A stretch of 44,049 bases of DNA. It comes from Pseudooceanicola sp. Its GTDB lineage: Bacteria; Pseudomonadota; Alphaproteobacteria; Rhodobacterales; Rhodobacteraceae. The translations under genes were made by a program, and so were the position numbers. Location of the stretch: positions 1 to 44,049 of the forward strand of contig PAPR01000064.1 in NCBI GenBank assembly GCA_002709085.1. Direction: 5' to 3'. Below, piece after piece: positions 17,964 through 26,519 of the stretch. The first letter of the stretch is position 1, and each line of letters begins with the position of its first letter. The notes under the pieces were generated by a model. The model searched no databases. It worked only from the letters and a program-made list of their open reading frames with translations, and was not told where the DNA came from.

Positions 17964-19541
17964 CTAGTAGCCGATCGCGCAGCCATCCTTGCGCGAATCC
18001 GACCCCGCTTCGAGAAATCCACTGTCATGGAGCCTGATTGCCTGCCCGCCGCCGATTGCCTTTATGGGCACTTCGACCCTGTGGCCCATGTCGGCCAACT
18101 CCTGCCGTACCTCGGGAGTATAGCCCCGCTCTACGCTCAACAGGTCGGCCTCGGCAAAGGCACGAGGGGCATCAACAGCCTCCTGTGGGTCCATCCCGAA
18201 ATCGACGATATTGGACAGGAACCGAGCGTGTCCGCAGGCCTGATAGGCGCCGCCCATCACGCCGAAGGGCATGATCACCCGCCCGTCCTGTTTCAGCATG
18301 CCAGGAATGATCGTGTGCATGGGACGCTTGCCCGGCGCCATCTCGTTGCCATGGCCGGGGCTGAGGGAAAACCCCGTCCCGCGGGAGTGCAGCATGATGC
18401 CGAATTTATCCGTGCAGATGCCCGAGCCAAAGCCGTGGAACAGTGAGTAGATCAGTGAAACGGACATGCGATCCCGGTCCACCACCGTGATGTAGATCGT
18501 ATCCTTGTGAACCATCCCGGCGGTGGCGCCGATGCGCGCCGTCGCCCGTTTCGGGTCGATCAGCGCGGCCAGCTTGCGTGCCGTATCGGGGTCAAGCAGA
18601 TGGTCCAGTCGACGCATGTGATCGGGATCCGAGATGAAGCGGTTGCGCGCGTCATAGGCGAGACGGGTCGCCTCGGCCTCGATGTGCACACGCTGGGTGC
18701 CGACTGGGTCCATCGACGCGATGTCGAACCGGGCCAGAATATTGGCCAACAGAATAGCGGCGGCGCCCTGTCCGTTCGGGGGATGCTCCCACAGCTCCAT
18801 GCCGTGATACTCCCCGTGGATCGGATCTGTCTGCATGCCATGATGCGCGGAGAGATCGCTGGCCTCCTGCGGTCCTCCGGCGGCTTGCAGGGTCGCGATG
18901 ATGTCCTCGGCCACCTCGCCCTCGTAAAAGGCCGCCGGACCCTCCTTGGCCAGACGGCGCAGCACCTCGGCCTGACCGGGCAAGGTCAGGCGATCGCCGG
19001 GTTGGGGGACCCGGCCCCAAGGGACAAAATGATTGCGCGCGGCGCCCTTCAGTTTGTTATCCAGCAGCATGTAGTCGTGCACCGCACGCGGCGCCATCGC
19101 CACACCGCTCTCGAAATAGTGAATCGCGGGCCGGAGGACCTCGTCCATCCCCTTGCGGCCCCAAAGCGCGTTCATCCGGAAAAATCCGTCCACTGCGCCC
19201 GGCACGGTGACGGCCAGAGGATCGCTCTCCGACACACTGTCGAGTCCGCGATCACGCAGAGCCTGCGCATCCGCCTTTGCGGCGGCCTTGCCCGACCCGT
19301 TAAAGCTGACCACATCCTCCGTCCCCGCTGGCGAGATCAGCGCAAAGCAATCCCCGCCCAGCCCGCACATCGCCGGTTCGCATACCCCCAGCAGGACCGC
19401 GCCCGCGATGGCGGCGTCCAACGCGTTGCCGCCATCCTTCAACACCTGGACCGCCGCTTCGGCCGCGATGGGGGAGGAGGTCGCGCAAACGCCGTTCTCG
19501 GCCCATACGGGCGAACGGCCGGGAAGGTGGAAATCGCGCAT
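17964..19541 (-). CDS. Gamma-glutamyltransferase-family protein (YwrD-like)
   Basis: This 525-residue member of the gamma-glutamyltranspeptidase family is normally processed autocatalytically into two subunits. The predicted nucleophile is T348 in HKDTIYITVVD, and GGDCFALI, GGNALDAAIAGA and the FGVMGG/YQACGHARF region are recognisable. Classical enzymes have TTH(F/Y)SVVD at the cleavage point; TIYITVVD here resembles the YwrD-type branch. Unlike classical GGT there is no clear signal peptide, so a cytoplasmic location is likely. The substrate could be glutathione or another gamma-glutamyl or related amide. It is monocistronic with an open upstream region of about 430 bases. Confidence 0.85.
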   Translation of the reverse strand: MRDFHLPGRSPVWAENGVCATSSPIAAEAAVQVLKDGGNALDAAIAGAVLLGVCEPAMCGLGGDCFALISPAGTEDVVSFNGSGKAAAKADAQALRDRGLDSVSESDPLAVTVPGAVDGFFRMNALWGRKGMDEVLRPAIHYFESGVAMAPRAVHDYMLLDNKLKGAARNHFVPWGRVPQPGDRLTLPGQAEVLRRLAKEGPAAFYEGEVAEDIIATLQAAGGPQEASDLSAHHGMQTDPIHGEYHGMELWEHPPNGQGAAAILLANILARFDIASMDPVGTQRVHIEAEATRLAYDARNRFISDPDHMRRLDHLLDPDTARKLAALIDPKRATARIGATAGMVHKDTIYITVVDRDRMSVSLIYSLFHGFGSGICTDKFGIMLHSRGTGFSLSPGHGNEMAPGKRPMHTIIPGMLKQDGRVIMPFGVMGGAYQACGHARFLSNIVDFGMDPQEAVDAPRAFAEADLLSVERGYTPEVRQELADMGHRVEVPIKAIGGGQAIRLHDSGFLEAGSDSRKDGCAIGY

Positions 19542-19969
19542 GGTAAACTCCGGTTCAGGCGTGTGACCGGCATCATAGAGATTTAGGGAGGAGGGGGAAG
19601 TTAGTCCTCGGCGCCGCGCACTGGGTGGGGGCTGGTAAACGCGACGCCGAGGGAAGCCATGCAGCTACCCTTACTGTATCGCCTTGGTTTTGGGCGACGG
19701 TTGGGTCGCATTCCGGCTTTTTCGGGATGTTTTGGAGGTTTCACCGGGAGAATTCGCCTTATTTCAGCTAATTGACTGCGAATTGGAAACGATTGTTGTC
19801 CCTTAGAGTGCAATTCGAGCGTTGGCCCATGATTGATTACGTCGCCGAAACGATGCGCTTGGCGGCGACTGGACGCCGCTAATGACGGTCGGCTATGCAG
19901 CTCGTGACCCGAGGGATCAAAAGATGCCCATAGGTCAGCGGAGAATCCGCAGGAGCAACGGGTGCTGAA
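19542..19969. other. Divergent promoter region between ggt-like gene and msrC-type gene
   Basis: This stretch of 428 bases has no recognised gene. It holds two inverted repeats: CCTCGGCG/CGCCGAGG (19606-19613 and 19645-19652) within the leader of the gamma-glutamyltransferase gene, and GTCGCCG/CGGCGAC (19841-19847 and 19863-19869) nearer to the methionine-sulfoxide reductase gene. Both could fold in RNA. No promoter could be fixed by eye and no known riboswitch was recognised. Confidence 0.5.
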
Positions 19970-20425
19970 ATGAAGGTGGACTACAAGACACTGGCCAAGA
20001 CCGTTCACGCATTGACCGAAGGCGAGACCGACACGGTCGCATTGATGGCGACCGTGGCCTGCGAGGTGCATCATGCGGACGAGCGGTTCGACTGGACGGG
20101 GTTTTACCGCGTCACGGGCCCCGGCATGCTCAAGATCGGCCCTTATCAAGGCGGTCACGGGTGCCTGCAAATCCCTTTCGAGCGGGGTGTTTGCGGTGCG
20201 GCGGCCCGCAGTGGCGAGGTTCAGCTGGTCGCGGATGTCCATGCCTTTCCCGGTCATATCGCCTGCGCCTCCTCTACCCGGTCGGAGCTGGTGATTCCGG
20301 TACGTGATCAGGCCGGCGCGCTCATCGCGGTCTTTGACATCGACAGCGATCGGGCGGATGCGTTTACCATGACCGATGCCAAGGCCCTCTCCGGCATCCT
20401 GACTGCGACCTTCGCGCGCGCCTGA
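19970..20425 (+). CDS. msrC: Free methionine-(R)-sulfoxide reductase (GAF domain)
   Basis: This 151-residue GAF-domain protein has the three cysteines of fRMsr: C65 (GHGC), C75 (RGVCG) and C99 (HIAC). Their spacing (10 and 24 residues) matches E. coli C84/C94/C118. It reduces free methionine-R-sulfoxide in the cytoplasm, repairing oxidised methionine. The WTGFYR segment near residue 42 is also typical. The gene lies 48 bases before rluA on the same strand and may be co-transcribed with it. AGGAG occurs about 14-19 bases before ATG 19970, rather distant, but no better start is seen. Confidence 0.9.
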   Translation: MKVDYKTLAKTVHALTEGETDTVALMATVACEVHHADERFDWTGFYRVTGPGMLKIGPYQGGHGCLQIPFERGVCGAAARSGEVQLVADVHAFPGHIACASSTRSELVIPVRDQAGALIAVFDIDSDRADAFTMTDAKALSGILTATFARA

Positions 20426-20473
20426 CCCGGCCCGAGCCATGGTCACGCGCGGAACACCGGGGTAAGGGAAGGC

Positions 20474-21121
20474 ATGAGCGACGCCTACACCCCGCCCGAC
20501 ACCCCCTTGGACGTGGTCCATGAGGATCACGAGATCCTGCTGCTGGACAAGCCTGCGGGCCTTTTGTCCGTCCCCGGCAAGGGGGAGCATCTGGCCGACT
20601 GCCTGCTAACCCGCGCGCAAGCGGCCTTTCCCACGGCGCTGCTGGTGCACCGGCTGGATCGCGACACTTCGGGGATCATGGTGTTCGCGCTGACCCCGCA
20701 TGCGCAGCGTCACCTCGGGCTGCAATTCGAACACCGCCGCACGAAGAAGACCTACGTCGCCCGCGTTCATGGCAAGTTGGAGCCCAAGACCGGCACGGTC
20801 GATCTGCCGCTCTGCGCCGATTGGCCGAATCGCCCGCGTCAGATGGTTGACCACGAAAACGGTCGCGCGGCCCAGACCGATTGGCGTGTGCAGCGATATG
20901 TCGAGGGCGAAACCCGCGTCCGTCTCATGCCACGCACGGGACGGTCACATCAGTTGCGCGTTCACATGCTGGCGCTTGGCCATCCGATACTGGGGGATCC
21001 GTTCTATGCCGAAGGGAAGGTTCGGGATTATCCCCGGATGATGCTGCATTCCGAGGAGTTGCGCCTGTTGCATCCGGATGGCGGCAAGGGGATGTCGTTT
21101 CGCGCGCCAGCGCCGTTCTGA
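20474..21121 (+). CDS. rluA: RluA-family 23S/tRNA pseudouridine synthase
   Basis: This 215-residue pseudouridine synthase has the family catalytic motif HRLDRDTSG (D62). It also has DKPAGLLSVPGKG near the N-terminus and RTGRSHQLRVHM in the second half. There is no S4 domain; size and domain structure match RluA, which modifies 23S rRNA position 746 and tRNA position 32 in E. coli. Assignment to RluA rather than another short RluA-like enzyme is by length and motif. AGGGAAGG precedes ATG 20474. Confidence 0.87.
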   Translation: MSDAYTPPDTPLDVVHEDHEILLLDKPAGLLSVPGKGEHLADCLLTRAQAAFPTALLVHRLDRDTSGIMVFALTPHAQRHLGLQFEHRRTKKTYVARVHGKLEPKTGTVDLPLCADWPNRPRQMVDHENGRAAQTDWRVQRYVEGETRVRLMPRTGRSHQLRVHMLALGHPILGDPFYAEGKVRDYPRMMLHSEELRLLHPDGGKGMSFRAPAPF

Positions 21122-21183
21122 GGGGTTCGAGGCATCGAGGGTGCGCAGCCCGGTCTCTATTGAGGATGTTTTGCAACGAGATG

Positions 21184-22209
21184 TCAGACCTTCAAAATGC
21201 GGTCCGTCAGGTTGCGCCGGTCTGCGACGATGGGGGCGATGATCCGATCGAGGTCAGGGTTAGACTGCGTCAGGAGGGCGACCTCGTCGAGCCGGTTCGC
21301 CGCGATCAGGGACAAAACCGCCTCGTCGAGCCTGTTTTCAGTTGTTCGGGGCAACCTTGTGACGGCTTGCAAGTGTTCAGGCAACCCATCAGGTAAGCCC
21401 TGGCGCAGCTCCGCCTCGGGCGCCTCGGTTTCGACAAAGGTATAGAGGCCAACGCCCTTGCCCGGCAGCGCGAAGGCGCAGGTGTAATACGCGCGCACAT
21501 CCGGGCGATCCAGCGCTTGGCCGATGATCGGGCCGTCGCGCTCCAGTCGATCCTCGGTCCCCTCACCGTCAGACCAGTTGAGCAGACGCCGCGTGACATA
21601 ATTGTAGAGCGGCTTGGCCGTTGCCATCCAGATGCGCGCGGGCAGTGCCTTGCGGTTCAGCATCGCATGTTCGGCGCGTGTCAGCAGGTCAGGCGCATAG
21701 GCGCGCTTCTGTTTCAAGAGGTGGCGCAGGTCCTCTCGCGCCATTGTACGGAACAGCGCGCCGCGGCGGCGATGCACCGAGGCGAGTTGAAAGTCGATCA
21801 CCGCCGCGCGTCCATCGGGCGTCATGAGCCAGTTCTGCGGCTTGGCGATGTCGTTATGCGTGACGCCCCGCCGACGCATCTGACGTAGCAGGCGTTTAGC
21901 ATCGCGGTAGAACGCGGCATCGGAGGGTTTGGCGAGTTGTAGCGGCGTCCCATCGGACCAGTCGCGCAAGATGCCTTTCCGACTGGCGGTCAACAGTGTG
22001 GGGCAGCCCTCGATCCCCCGAACGGCACGCAGGGCCTTTGCCTCCCGACGCGCCAGAAACCACGCGATCGGGCGCGACCAGAATGGCAGCGCGTCCAGCT
22101 TGCGAAGCGCCAGGCGACGCTCGGGCTGATCGGCAAGATGCCCCGAGATCGTCTCGGAAAAGGCGTCGCGCTTCAACACGGTGACGGGAATGAATTCGGG
22201 GTCGGACAA
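21184..22209 (-). CDS. Kinase-like protein with ANL-type C-terminal segment
   Basis: The product has 341 residues from TTG 22209. The first part has an atypical protein-kinase-like catalytic loop: THNDIAKPQNW (H118, D120, N126) and metal-binding IDF (D139), as in RIO and lipopolysaccharide kinases. A clear Gly-rich loop is missing. The second part (about 225-311) reads like the C-terminal subdomain of acyl-CoA/AMP-forming synthetases: a beta-strand pattern leading to LYTFVETEA, ELRQGLP, LPEHLQAVTRLPRT and a following helix. The Lys of the usual TGK motif is replaced by ENR. Function is unknown; phosphorylation of a lipid or small molecule is conceivable. The gene is convergent with rluA. Confidence 0.72.
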   Translation of the reverse strand: MSDPEFIPVTVLKRDAFSETISGHLADQPERRLALRKLDALPFWSRPIAWFLARREAKALRAVRGIEGCPTLLTASRKGILRDWSDGTPLQLAKPSDAAFYRDAKRLLRQMRRRGVTHNDIAKPQNWLMTPDGRAAVIDFQLASVHRRRGALFRTMAREDLRHLLKQKRAYAPDLLTRAEHAMLNRKALPARIWMATAKPLYNYVTRRLLNWSDGEGTEDRLERDGPIIGQALDRPDVRAYYTCAFALPGKGVGLYTFVETEAPEAELRQGLPDGLPEHLQAVTRLPRTTENRLDEAVLSLIAANRLDEVALLTQSNPDLDRIIAPIVADRRNLTDRILKV

Positions 22210-22308
22210 GGTTGGGACCTGACAGGATCTAGGGGTCGGCAGTCCGTGCCATCTAGCAGGCGGAGCGATGCGCAGGCAATCTCTGCTGTGCGCATCGTTG
22301 GAAATGAC

Positions 22309-22339
22309 AAACGGCGCGGGAGCGGATCCCGCGCCGTTT
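22309..22339 (-). terminator. Strong terminator-like hairpin after aldehyde dehydrogenase gene
   Basis: There is a perfect 13-bp stem, AAACGGCGCGGGA (22309-22321) with TCCCGCGCCGTTT (22327-22339), and a five-base loop. It starts 27 bases beyond the aldehyde dehydrogenase stop on the minus strand. The T-run is short (TTTG), so it may rely on stem strength. Its A/T ends make it usable in either direction. Confidence 0.75.
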
Positions 22340-22365
22340 AGCGGTGTGTTCGACCCAAAGGCCGA

Positions 22366-23811
22366 TCAGGCGGTTTTTGCGTCCCAACCCGAGACGGCCT
22401 TGACCTCCATGAAGTCTTCCAGACCCCAGACGCCGCCTTCGCGTCCCTGGCCAGAGGCTTTCATGCCACCAAAGGGCGATCCGGCCCCGCGTGACTGACC
22501 ATTCATCTCAACCATGCCCGACCGCAGGGATTGCGCCACGCGATTGGCCCGCTCTGCGTCCTGCGTCTGGACATAGTTCGTCAGGCCATAAGGCGTATCG
22601 TTGGCAATCTCGATGGCCTCCTCTTCGGTATCGAAGGGGATCATCGTCAGGACCGGACCGAAAATTTCCTCGCGCGCGATGGTCATCTGGTTGTTGGCGT
22701 CCGCAAAGACCGTCGGTTTGACGAAAAAGCCCCGGTTCAGACCATCAGGGCGCCCGGTGCCGCCGGCGATGAGTCTTGCGCCTTCATCAATGCCCTTCTG
22801 GATCAGGGACTGGATCTTGTTGAACTGCGCTTCATTGACGACAGGTCCGATATGACGCCCGGACTCGTGCGCGGACCCGACCGTCACGGCACTGGCGAGG
22901 GCGGCCGCTTCTTCGACGGCAGCGTCGTAGCGGTCACGCTGAACCAGCATCCGCGAGGGCGCGTTGCACGACTGCCCGGTGTTGTTCATCATGTGCATGA
23001 CGCCGCGCTTGACCGCAGTGTCATCGGCATCGGCAAAGATGACGTTTGCGCCCTTTCCGCCGAGTTCCAGGTGTACCTTCTTCAGGGTCGCCGCCGCGTT
23101 TTTCGAGATCGCAACGCCTGCTCGGGTCGATCCCGTGAAGGAAACCATGTCGACATCCTCATGTCCCGTCAGCGCGGTCCCGACACCGGCACCATCGCCG
23201 TTGACGAGGTTAAAGACCCCGGCGGGCACGCCAGCCTCATGCATGATTTCGGCGAAGAGCATGGCGCTCAACGGGCTTTCTTCGGAGGGTTTCAAAACCA
23301 TGGTGCAACCAGCGATGAGCCCCGCGATCACCTTGAGCGTGACCTGGTTCATCGGCCAGTTCCACGGCGTGATCATCGCGCAGACGCCGAACCCTTCGTA
23401 GATGATCCGGTCGTTTGGCGCATGATCGCCCAGCGGGCGAACAAACTGAAACGATTTGGCCGCGTTGATGAAATTCTTGGTGTGCGCGAAACCAGCGCCC
23501 CACTGCTGCGCCTTGGCCATGTCGATCGGGGCGCCCATCTCGGTTGAGATCGCCGTGCCCATATCGTCCTGTCGCGCAGCGTAGAGATCGAGGAATTTTT
23601 CTGCGTAGGCGATCCGTTCCGCGGGGTCGCGCTTCATCCAGGCAGGGAAGGCTGCCTTGGCTGCCGCAACCGCCTTGTCGACGTCCGCGCCCGAACCGAG
23701 CGATATGGTGGCACAGGGTTCCTCGGTCGAGGGGTCGATGACCTGATGATCATTGGCGGTGACGGGATCGACCCACTCACCATTGATGTAAAATTGGCGT
23801 TTCTCGATCAT
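22366..23811 (-). CDS. NAD(P)-dependent aldehyde dehydrogenase
   Basis: This 481-residue aldehyde dehydrogenase has catalytic Cys C282 (NTGQSCNAPS), general-base Glu E249 (LELGGKG), PWNWP (N151) stabilising the intermediate, and the NAD-site FTGSTRAG. It oxidises an aldehyde to the acid in the cytoplasm. The family branch and substrate (for example a semialdehyde) cannot be fixed from sequence alone. A same-frame extension to 24195 overlaps the divergent peroxiredoxin gene, so ATG 23811 with AGGAAG upstream is chosen. It is divergent from the peroxiredoxin gene across 190 bases, and both may respond to oxidative or aldehyde stress, which is inference. Confidence 0.92.
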   Translation of the reverse strand: MIEKRQFYINGEWVDPVTANDHQVIDPSTEEPCATISLGSGADVDKAVAAAKAAFPAWMKRDPAERIAYAEKFLDLYAARQDDMGTAISTEMGAPIDMAKAQQWGAGFAHTKNFINAAKSFQFVRPLGDHAPNDRIIYEGFGVCAMITPWNWPMNQVTLKVIAGLIAGCTMVLKPSEESPLSAMLFAEIMHEAGVPAGVFNLVNGDGAGVGTALTGHEDVDMVSFTGSTRAGVAISKNAAATLKKVHLELGGKGANVIFADADDTAVKRGVMHMMNNTGQSCNAPSRMLVQRDRYDAAVEEAAALASAVTVGSAHESGRHIGPVVNEAQFNKIQSLIQKGIDEGARLIAGGTGRPDGLNRGFFVKPTVFADANNQMTIAREEIFGPVLTMIPFDTEEEAIEIANDTPYGLTNYVQTQDAERANRVAQSLRSGMVEMNGQSRGAGSPFGGMKASGQGREGGVWGLEDFMEVKAVSGWDAKTA

Positions 23812-24001
23812 GATGCTCTTCCTGATAACGTTCTTGAGGGGGATTATTCCGCAGTGCGGTTTTAGCGTCCCGCCGACTTTCCGGCACTCTTTCACTCCGC
23901 CTGCTGGCTTGCAAGGCGGGGGGTGTAAAGTCGCCCCGCTACGTCTAAATAGGGTGCCAAGGCGGCAGACCCAACCGCCTACCCATATTACGGAGAACGA
24001 C

Positions 24002-24655
24002 ATGGCATTGCGTATCAATGAGACCGTACCGGATTTCAAAGCAGAGACCGACCAAGGCACCATCCAGTTCCACGACTGGATCGGCGACAGCTGGGCGATC
24101 CTTTTTTCCCACCCCAAGGATTTCACCCCCGTTTGCACCACCGAATTCGGTGCGGTCGCCCAATTGGCTGACGAATGGGAAAAGCGCGGCACCAAGGTGA
24201 TCGGGATTTCGGTCGATGGAGCCGAAGATCACAAGAAATGGAAAGGCGACATCGAAAACTACGCCGGAACCAAAGCCGGATTTCCCATCATAGCGGACAA
24301 GGATCTGGCGGTTGCTAAGGCCTATGACATGCTGCCTGCCGAAGCTCACCTACCCGAAAAAGCGACCCCCGCGGATAGCGCCACCGTGCGTGCGGTGTTC
24401 ATCATCGGCCCCGACAAGAAGCTGAAGCTCTCGATGACTTATCCGATGACCATTGGTCGCAACTTCGGTGAAGTTGTCCGGGCGCTGGACGCTTTGCAAG
24501 CGACCTACGAGGTGCCCCTGGCAGCGCCCGCCAACTGGACGCCGGGCGAGGATGTGATCGTCGCGCTTTCGCTCAACGACGAGCAGGCCGAGGCGAAATA
24601 CGGTAAGCTCGACAAGAAGCTGCCTTACCTGCGGTTTGCCAAAGCGCCCAAATAA
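24002..24655 (+). CDS. 1-Cys peroxiredoxin (Prx6 type)
   Basis: This 217-residue thiol peroxidase has peroxidatic Cys C45 in HPKDFTPVCTTE, the Prx6-subfamily motif, and the long C-terminal domain of that group (PANWTPGEDVIV). No partner resolving Cys is present in the usual place. It reduces H2O2 and organic peroxides in the cytoplasm. ATG 24002 follows GGAGA; an in-frame ATG at 23810 overlaps the divergent gene. A strong hairpin follows at 24674-24704. Confidence 0.94.
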   Translation: MALRINETVPDFKAETDQGTIQFHDWIGDSWAILFSHPKDFTPVCTTEFGAVAQLADEWEKRGTKVIGISVDGAEDHKKWKGDIENYAGTKAGFPIIADKDLAVAKAYDMLPAEAHLPEKATPADSATVRAVFIIGPDKKLKLSMTYPMTIGRNFGEVVRALDALQATYEVPLAAPANWTPGEDVIVALSLNDEQAEAKYGKLDKKLPYLRFAKAPK

Positions 24656-24673
24656 CCCAAGGTCAGAGCCTTT

Positions 24674-24704
24674 GACCGGCCCCCGCCGCGCCGTGGGGCC
24701 GGTC
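24674..24704. terminator. Hairpin between convergent peroxiredoxin and FAD oxidoreductase genes
   Basis: GACCGGCCCC (24674-24683) and GGGGCCGGTC (24695-24704) form a perfect 10-bp stem with an 11-base loop, 19 bases after the peroxiredoxin stop and 22 bases from the stop of the convergent gene. T-runs on both sides are weak. It is probably a shared terminator. Confidence 0.65.
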
Positions 24705-24725
24705 CTGTTCCAACGACACGCCTGA

Positions 24726-25763
24726 TTAGGGCCAGAGTTTCTCTGCCCGGAAATCCGGTGGGATCGAGTCTCGGCCCTCCAACACCAGATCTGCCATGAC
24801 CTGGCCTACCTTTGGCGCCACGCCGAACCCGATTTTGAAGCCACCGTTCGCGATGTAGTGACCCGCCCTGCCCGGCCAGGCGCCCAGCATGGGGGCCCGG
24901 CTGCGCGCGCGAGGTCGCACGCCAGCCCAGGTCGCGACGACCTCAGCGCCGCGCAGCGCGGGCACGGCGTCGCGGGCCTGGGAAATGACGCCGGTTAGCG
25001 CCTCATCAGTTGTATCGCCGCGCGTATAGTCCCGTTCGCTCGTCGAGCCGATCGCGACGGTACCATCGCCATGCGGGACCACATGAATCCCGCTCGCAAA
25101 AACTTGCGGCGCTTCGGTCGCGCTGAATTGCAACAGAGCCGCCTGACCTTTGACGCCGGTTCCGATCATGTGTCCCGCGTTGCGGCCCATTTCCTCGAGC
25201 CCCGAAACACCGGTCGCATGGATCACCACGCCCTGTTCCGAACCGTCAGTGATTACATCGCAACCGCAGATCCGCAGAGCCTCGGCCAGTGCAAAGCTGG
25301 CTTTGCGTGGATGCACACGCGCGCTCAACGTATCGTGGATGAACAGGCCTGTGGGGCTGATCGGTGCGAACGCGCCTGGGACCTCGGTGACCCACCATGT
25401 CGCAGCCTCGCCCCATAGCGCGCGCGCGGTAATTTCCCGCGCTCGTGCCAAATCACAGGCATGATGGTCAGCCAGGGGCTGCAAGCGTCCGGTTCGCGCG
25501 TAGCCGGTGGAAAGCCTCGATTTAGTCTCTATTTCCTGCCACCAATCAGCCGCCATCAAGAGACTGTCGAGCTGAAAGGCCTTCTTCTCGTTCCAATTCT
25601 CCGGGACATGGGGGGCAAGCGCGCCGACCACCCCGCCTGACGCACCTGCGGCCACCCCACCGGGGTCAATGATCTGCACCTTGGCGCCGCGCTGCACACA
25701 GGCCCAGGCACAGGACAGACCAAAGATTCCTGCCCCGCGTATGGTTACGTCGATCCCGGTCAT
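24726..25763 (-). CDS. FAD-dependent oxidoreductase, probable stand-alone MnmC oxidase half
   Basis: This 345-residue D-amino-acid-oxidase-type flavoprotein has a dinucleotide fold at the N-terminus (GAGIFGLS, about residues 10-17), GASGGVVGALAPHVP near 40-55, and a C-terminal NGGFKIGFGVAPKVG FAD-closing motif. In E. coli MnmC the same fold removes the carboxymethyl group from cmnm5U34 of tRNA, and it is fused to a methyltransferase. Here the methyltransferase is a separate divergent gene 75 bases away, which suggests the two perform the MnmC reactions as independent proteins. ATG 25763 is preferred over GTG 25784. A general glycine/D-amino-acid oxidase role remains possible. Confidence 0.75.
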   Translation of the reverse strand: MTGIDVTIRGAGIFGLSCAWACVQRGAKVQIIDPGGVAAGASGGVVGALAPHVPENWNEKKAFQLDSLLMAADWWQEIETKSRLSTGYARTGRLQPLADHHACDLARAREITARALWGEAATWWVTEVPGAFAPISPTGLFIHDTLSARVHPRKASFALAEALRICGCDVITDGSEQGVVIHATGVSGLEEMGRNAGHMIGTGVKGQAALLQFSATEAPQVFASGIHVVPHGDGTVAIGSTSERDYTRGDTTDEALTGVISQARDAVPALRGAEVVATWAGVRPRARSRAPMLGAWPGRAGHYIANGGFKIGFGVAPKVGQVMADLVLEGRDSIPPDFRAEKLWP

Positions 25764-25838
25764 AGCCGCCTTGTCATCCCGCACCTTCCGCTACATGGTG
25801 CCCGCGCACCGCCACGGCGGTATCTAGAGGATCCGTCT

Positions 25839-26519
25839 ATGTCCGGCCAGCCCACATGCCCCCACGAGCCCGAGCTAACCTGGCGCGAAGGGAAGACCCC
25901 GGTATCGGCCCGCTTTGATGATCCATATTTCAGCCTCGAAAACGGTTTGGAAGAGACTGAACATGTGTTTCTGGCGGGCAATGATCTGCCCGCGCGGTTC
26001 TGCAAAGGGTTTCATATCGCCGAACTCGGCTTTGGAACGGGCCTCAACCTGTTGGCCGCCCTCAGGGCTTGGCGACAAAGGGGCGTCACCGGGCCGCTGC
26101 GTTTCACGACCTTCGAAGCCTTTCCCATGGCCGCTGATGACATGATCCGGGCGCTATCCGCTTTTCCCGAGGTATCCGAGATCGCAACCGAACTGGCCCC
26201 CTTTTGGGGCGAAGCGCGGATCACCCTGCCCGACCTCTGGCTTAACATCGTGCAGGGAGACGCCCGCGAGACCCTGCCGACATGGACGGGTCGCGCTGAT
26301 GCATGGTTTCTGGATGGCTTCGCCCCGGCGAAGAACCCTGAACTATGGGCACCCGATCTGATGCGCGCTGTGCACGACCATACGAAACCCGACGGCACCG
26401 CAGCGACCTACACCGCTGCGGGCCATGTCCGCCGCGCGTTGTCGGACGCCGGATTTGATGTCGTGCGGCACCCAGGCTACGGCCGCAAACGTCATATGAC
26501 CAAGGCGATAAAAACATGA
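25839..26519 (+). CDS. mnmD: MnmD-type tRNA U34 methyltransferase
   Basis: This 226-residue protein is of the Methyltransf_30 family. It opens with a PYFSLENGLEETEHVFL block, and has the SAM-binding ELGFGTGLNLL (about residues 62-72), the diagnostic DAWFLDGFAPAKNPELW, and a C-terminal HVRRALSDAGFDV with GRKRHM. It methylates nm5(s2)U34 of tRNA to mnm5(s2)U. Unlike E. coli MnmC, the FAD oxidase domain is absent. A plausible oxidase partner is the divergent gene at 24726-25763. The stop overlaps the start of the downstream EamA gene by four bases. Confidence 0.9.
   Translation: MSGQPTCPHEPELTWREGKTPVSARFDDPYFSLENGLEETEHVFLAGNDLPARFCKGFHIAELGFGTGLNLLAALRAWRQRGVTGPLRFTTFEAFPMAADDMIRALSAFPEVSEIATELAPFWGEARITLPDLWLNIVQGDARETLPTWTGRADAWFLDGFAPAKNPELWAPDLMRAVHDHTKPDGTAATYTAAGHVRRALSDAGFDVVRHPGYGRKRHMTKAIKT

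Noticed and set aside
19601..20590. Minus-strand 329-codon open frame over the methionine sulfoxide reductase gene
   Set aside because: The three-cysteine fRMsr signature with correct spacing lies on the plus strand; the other frame crosses an intergenic region and has no domain.
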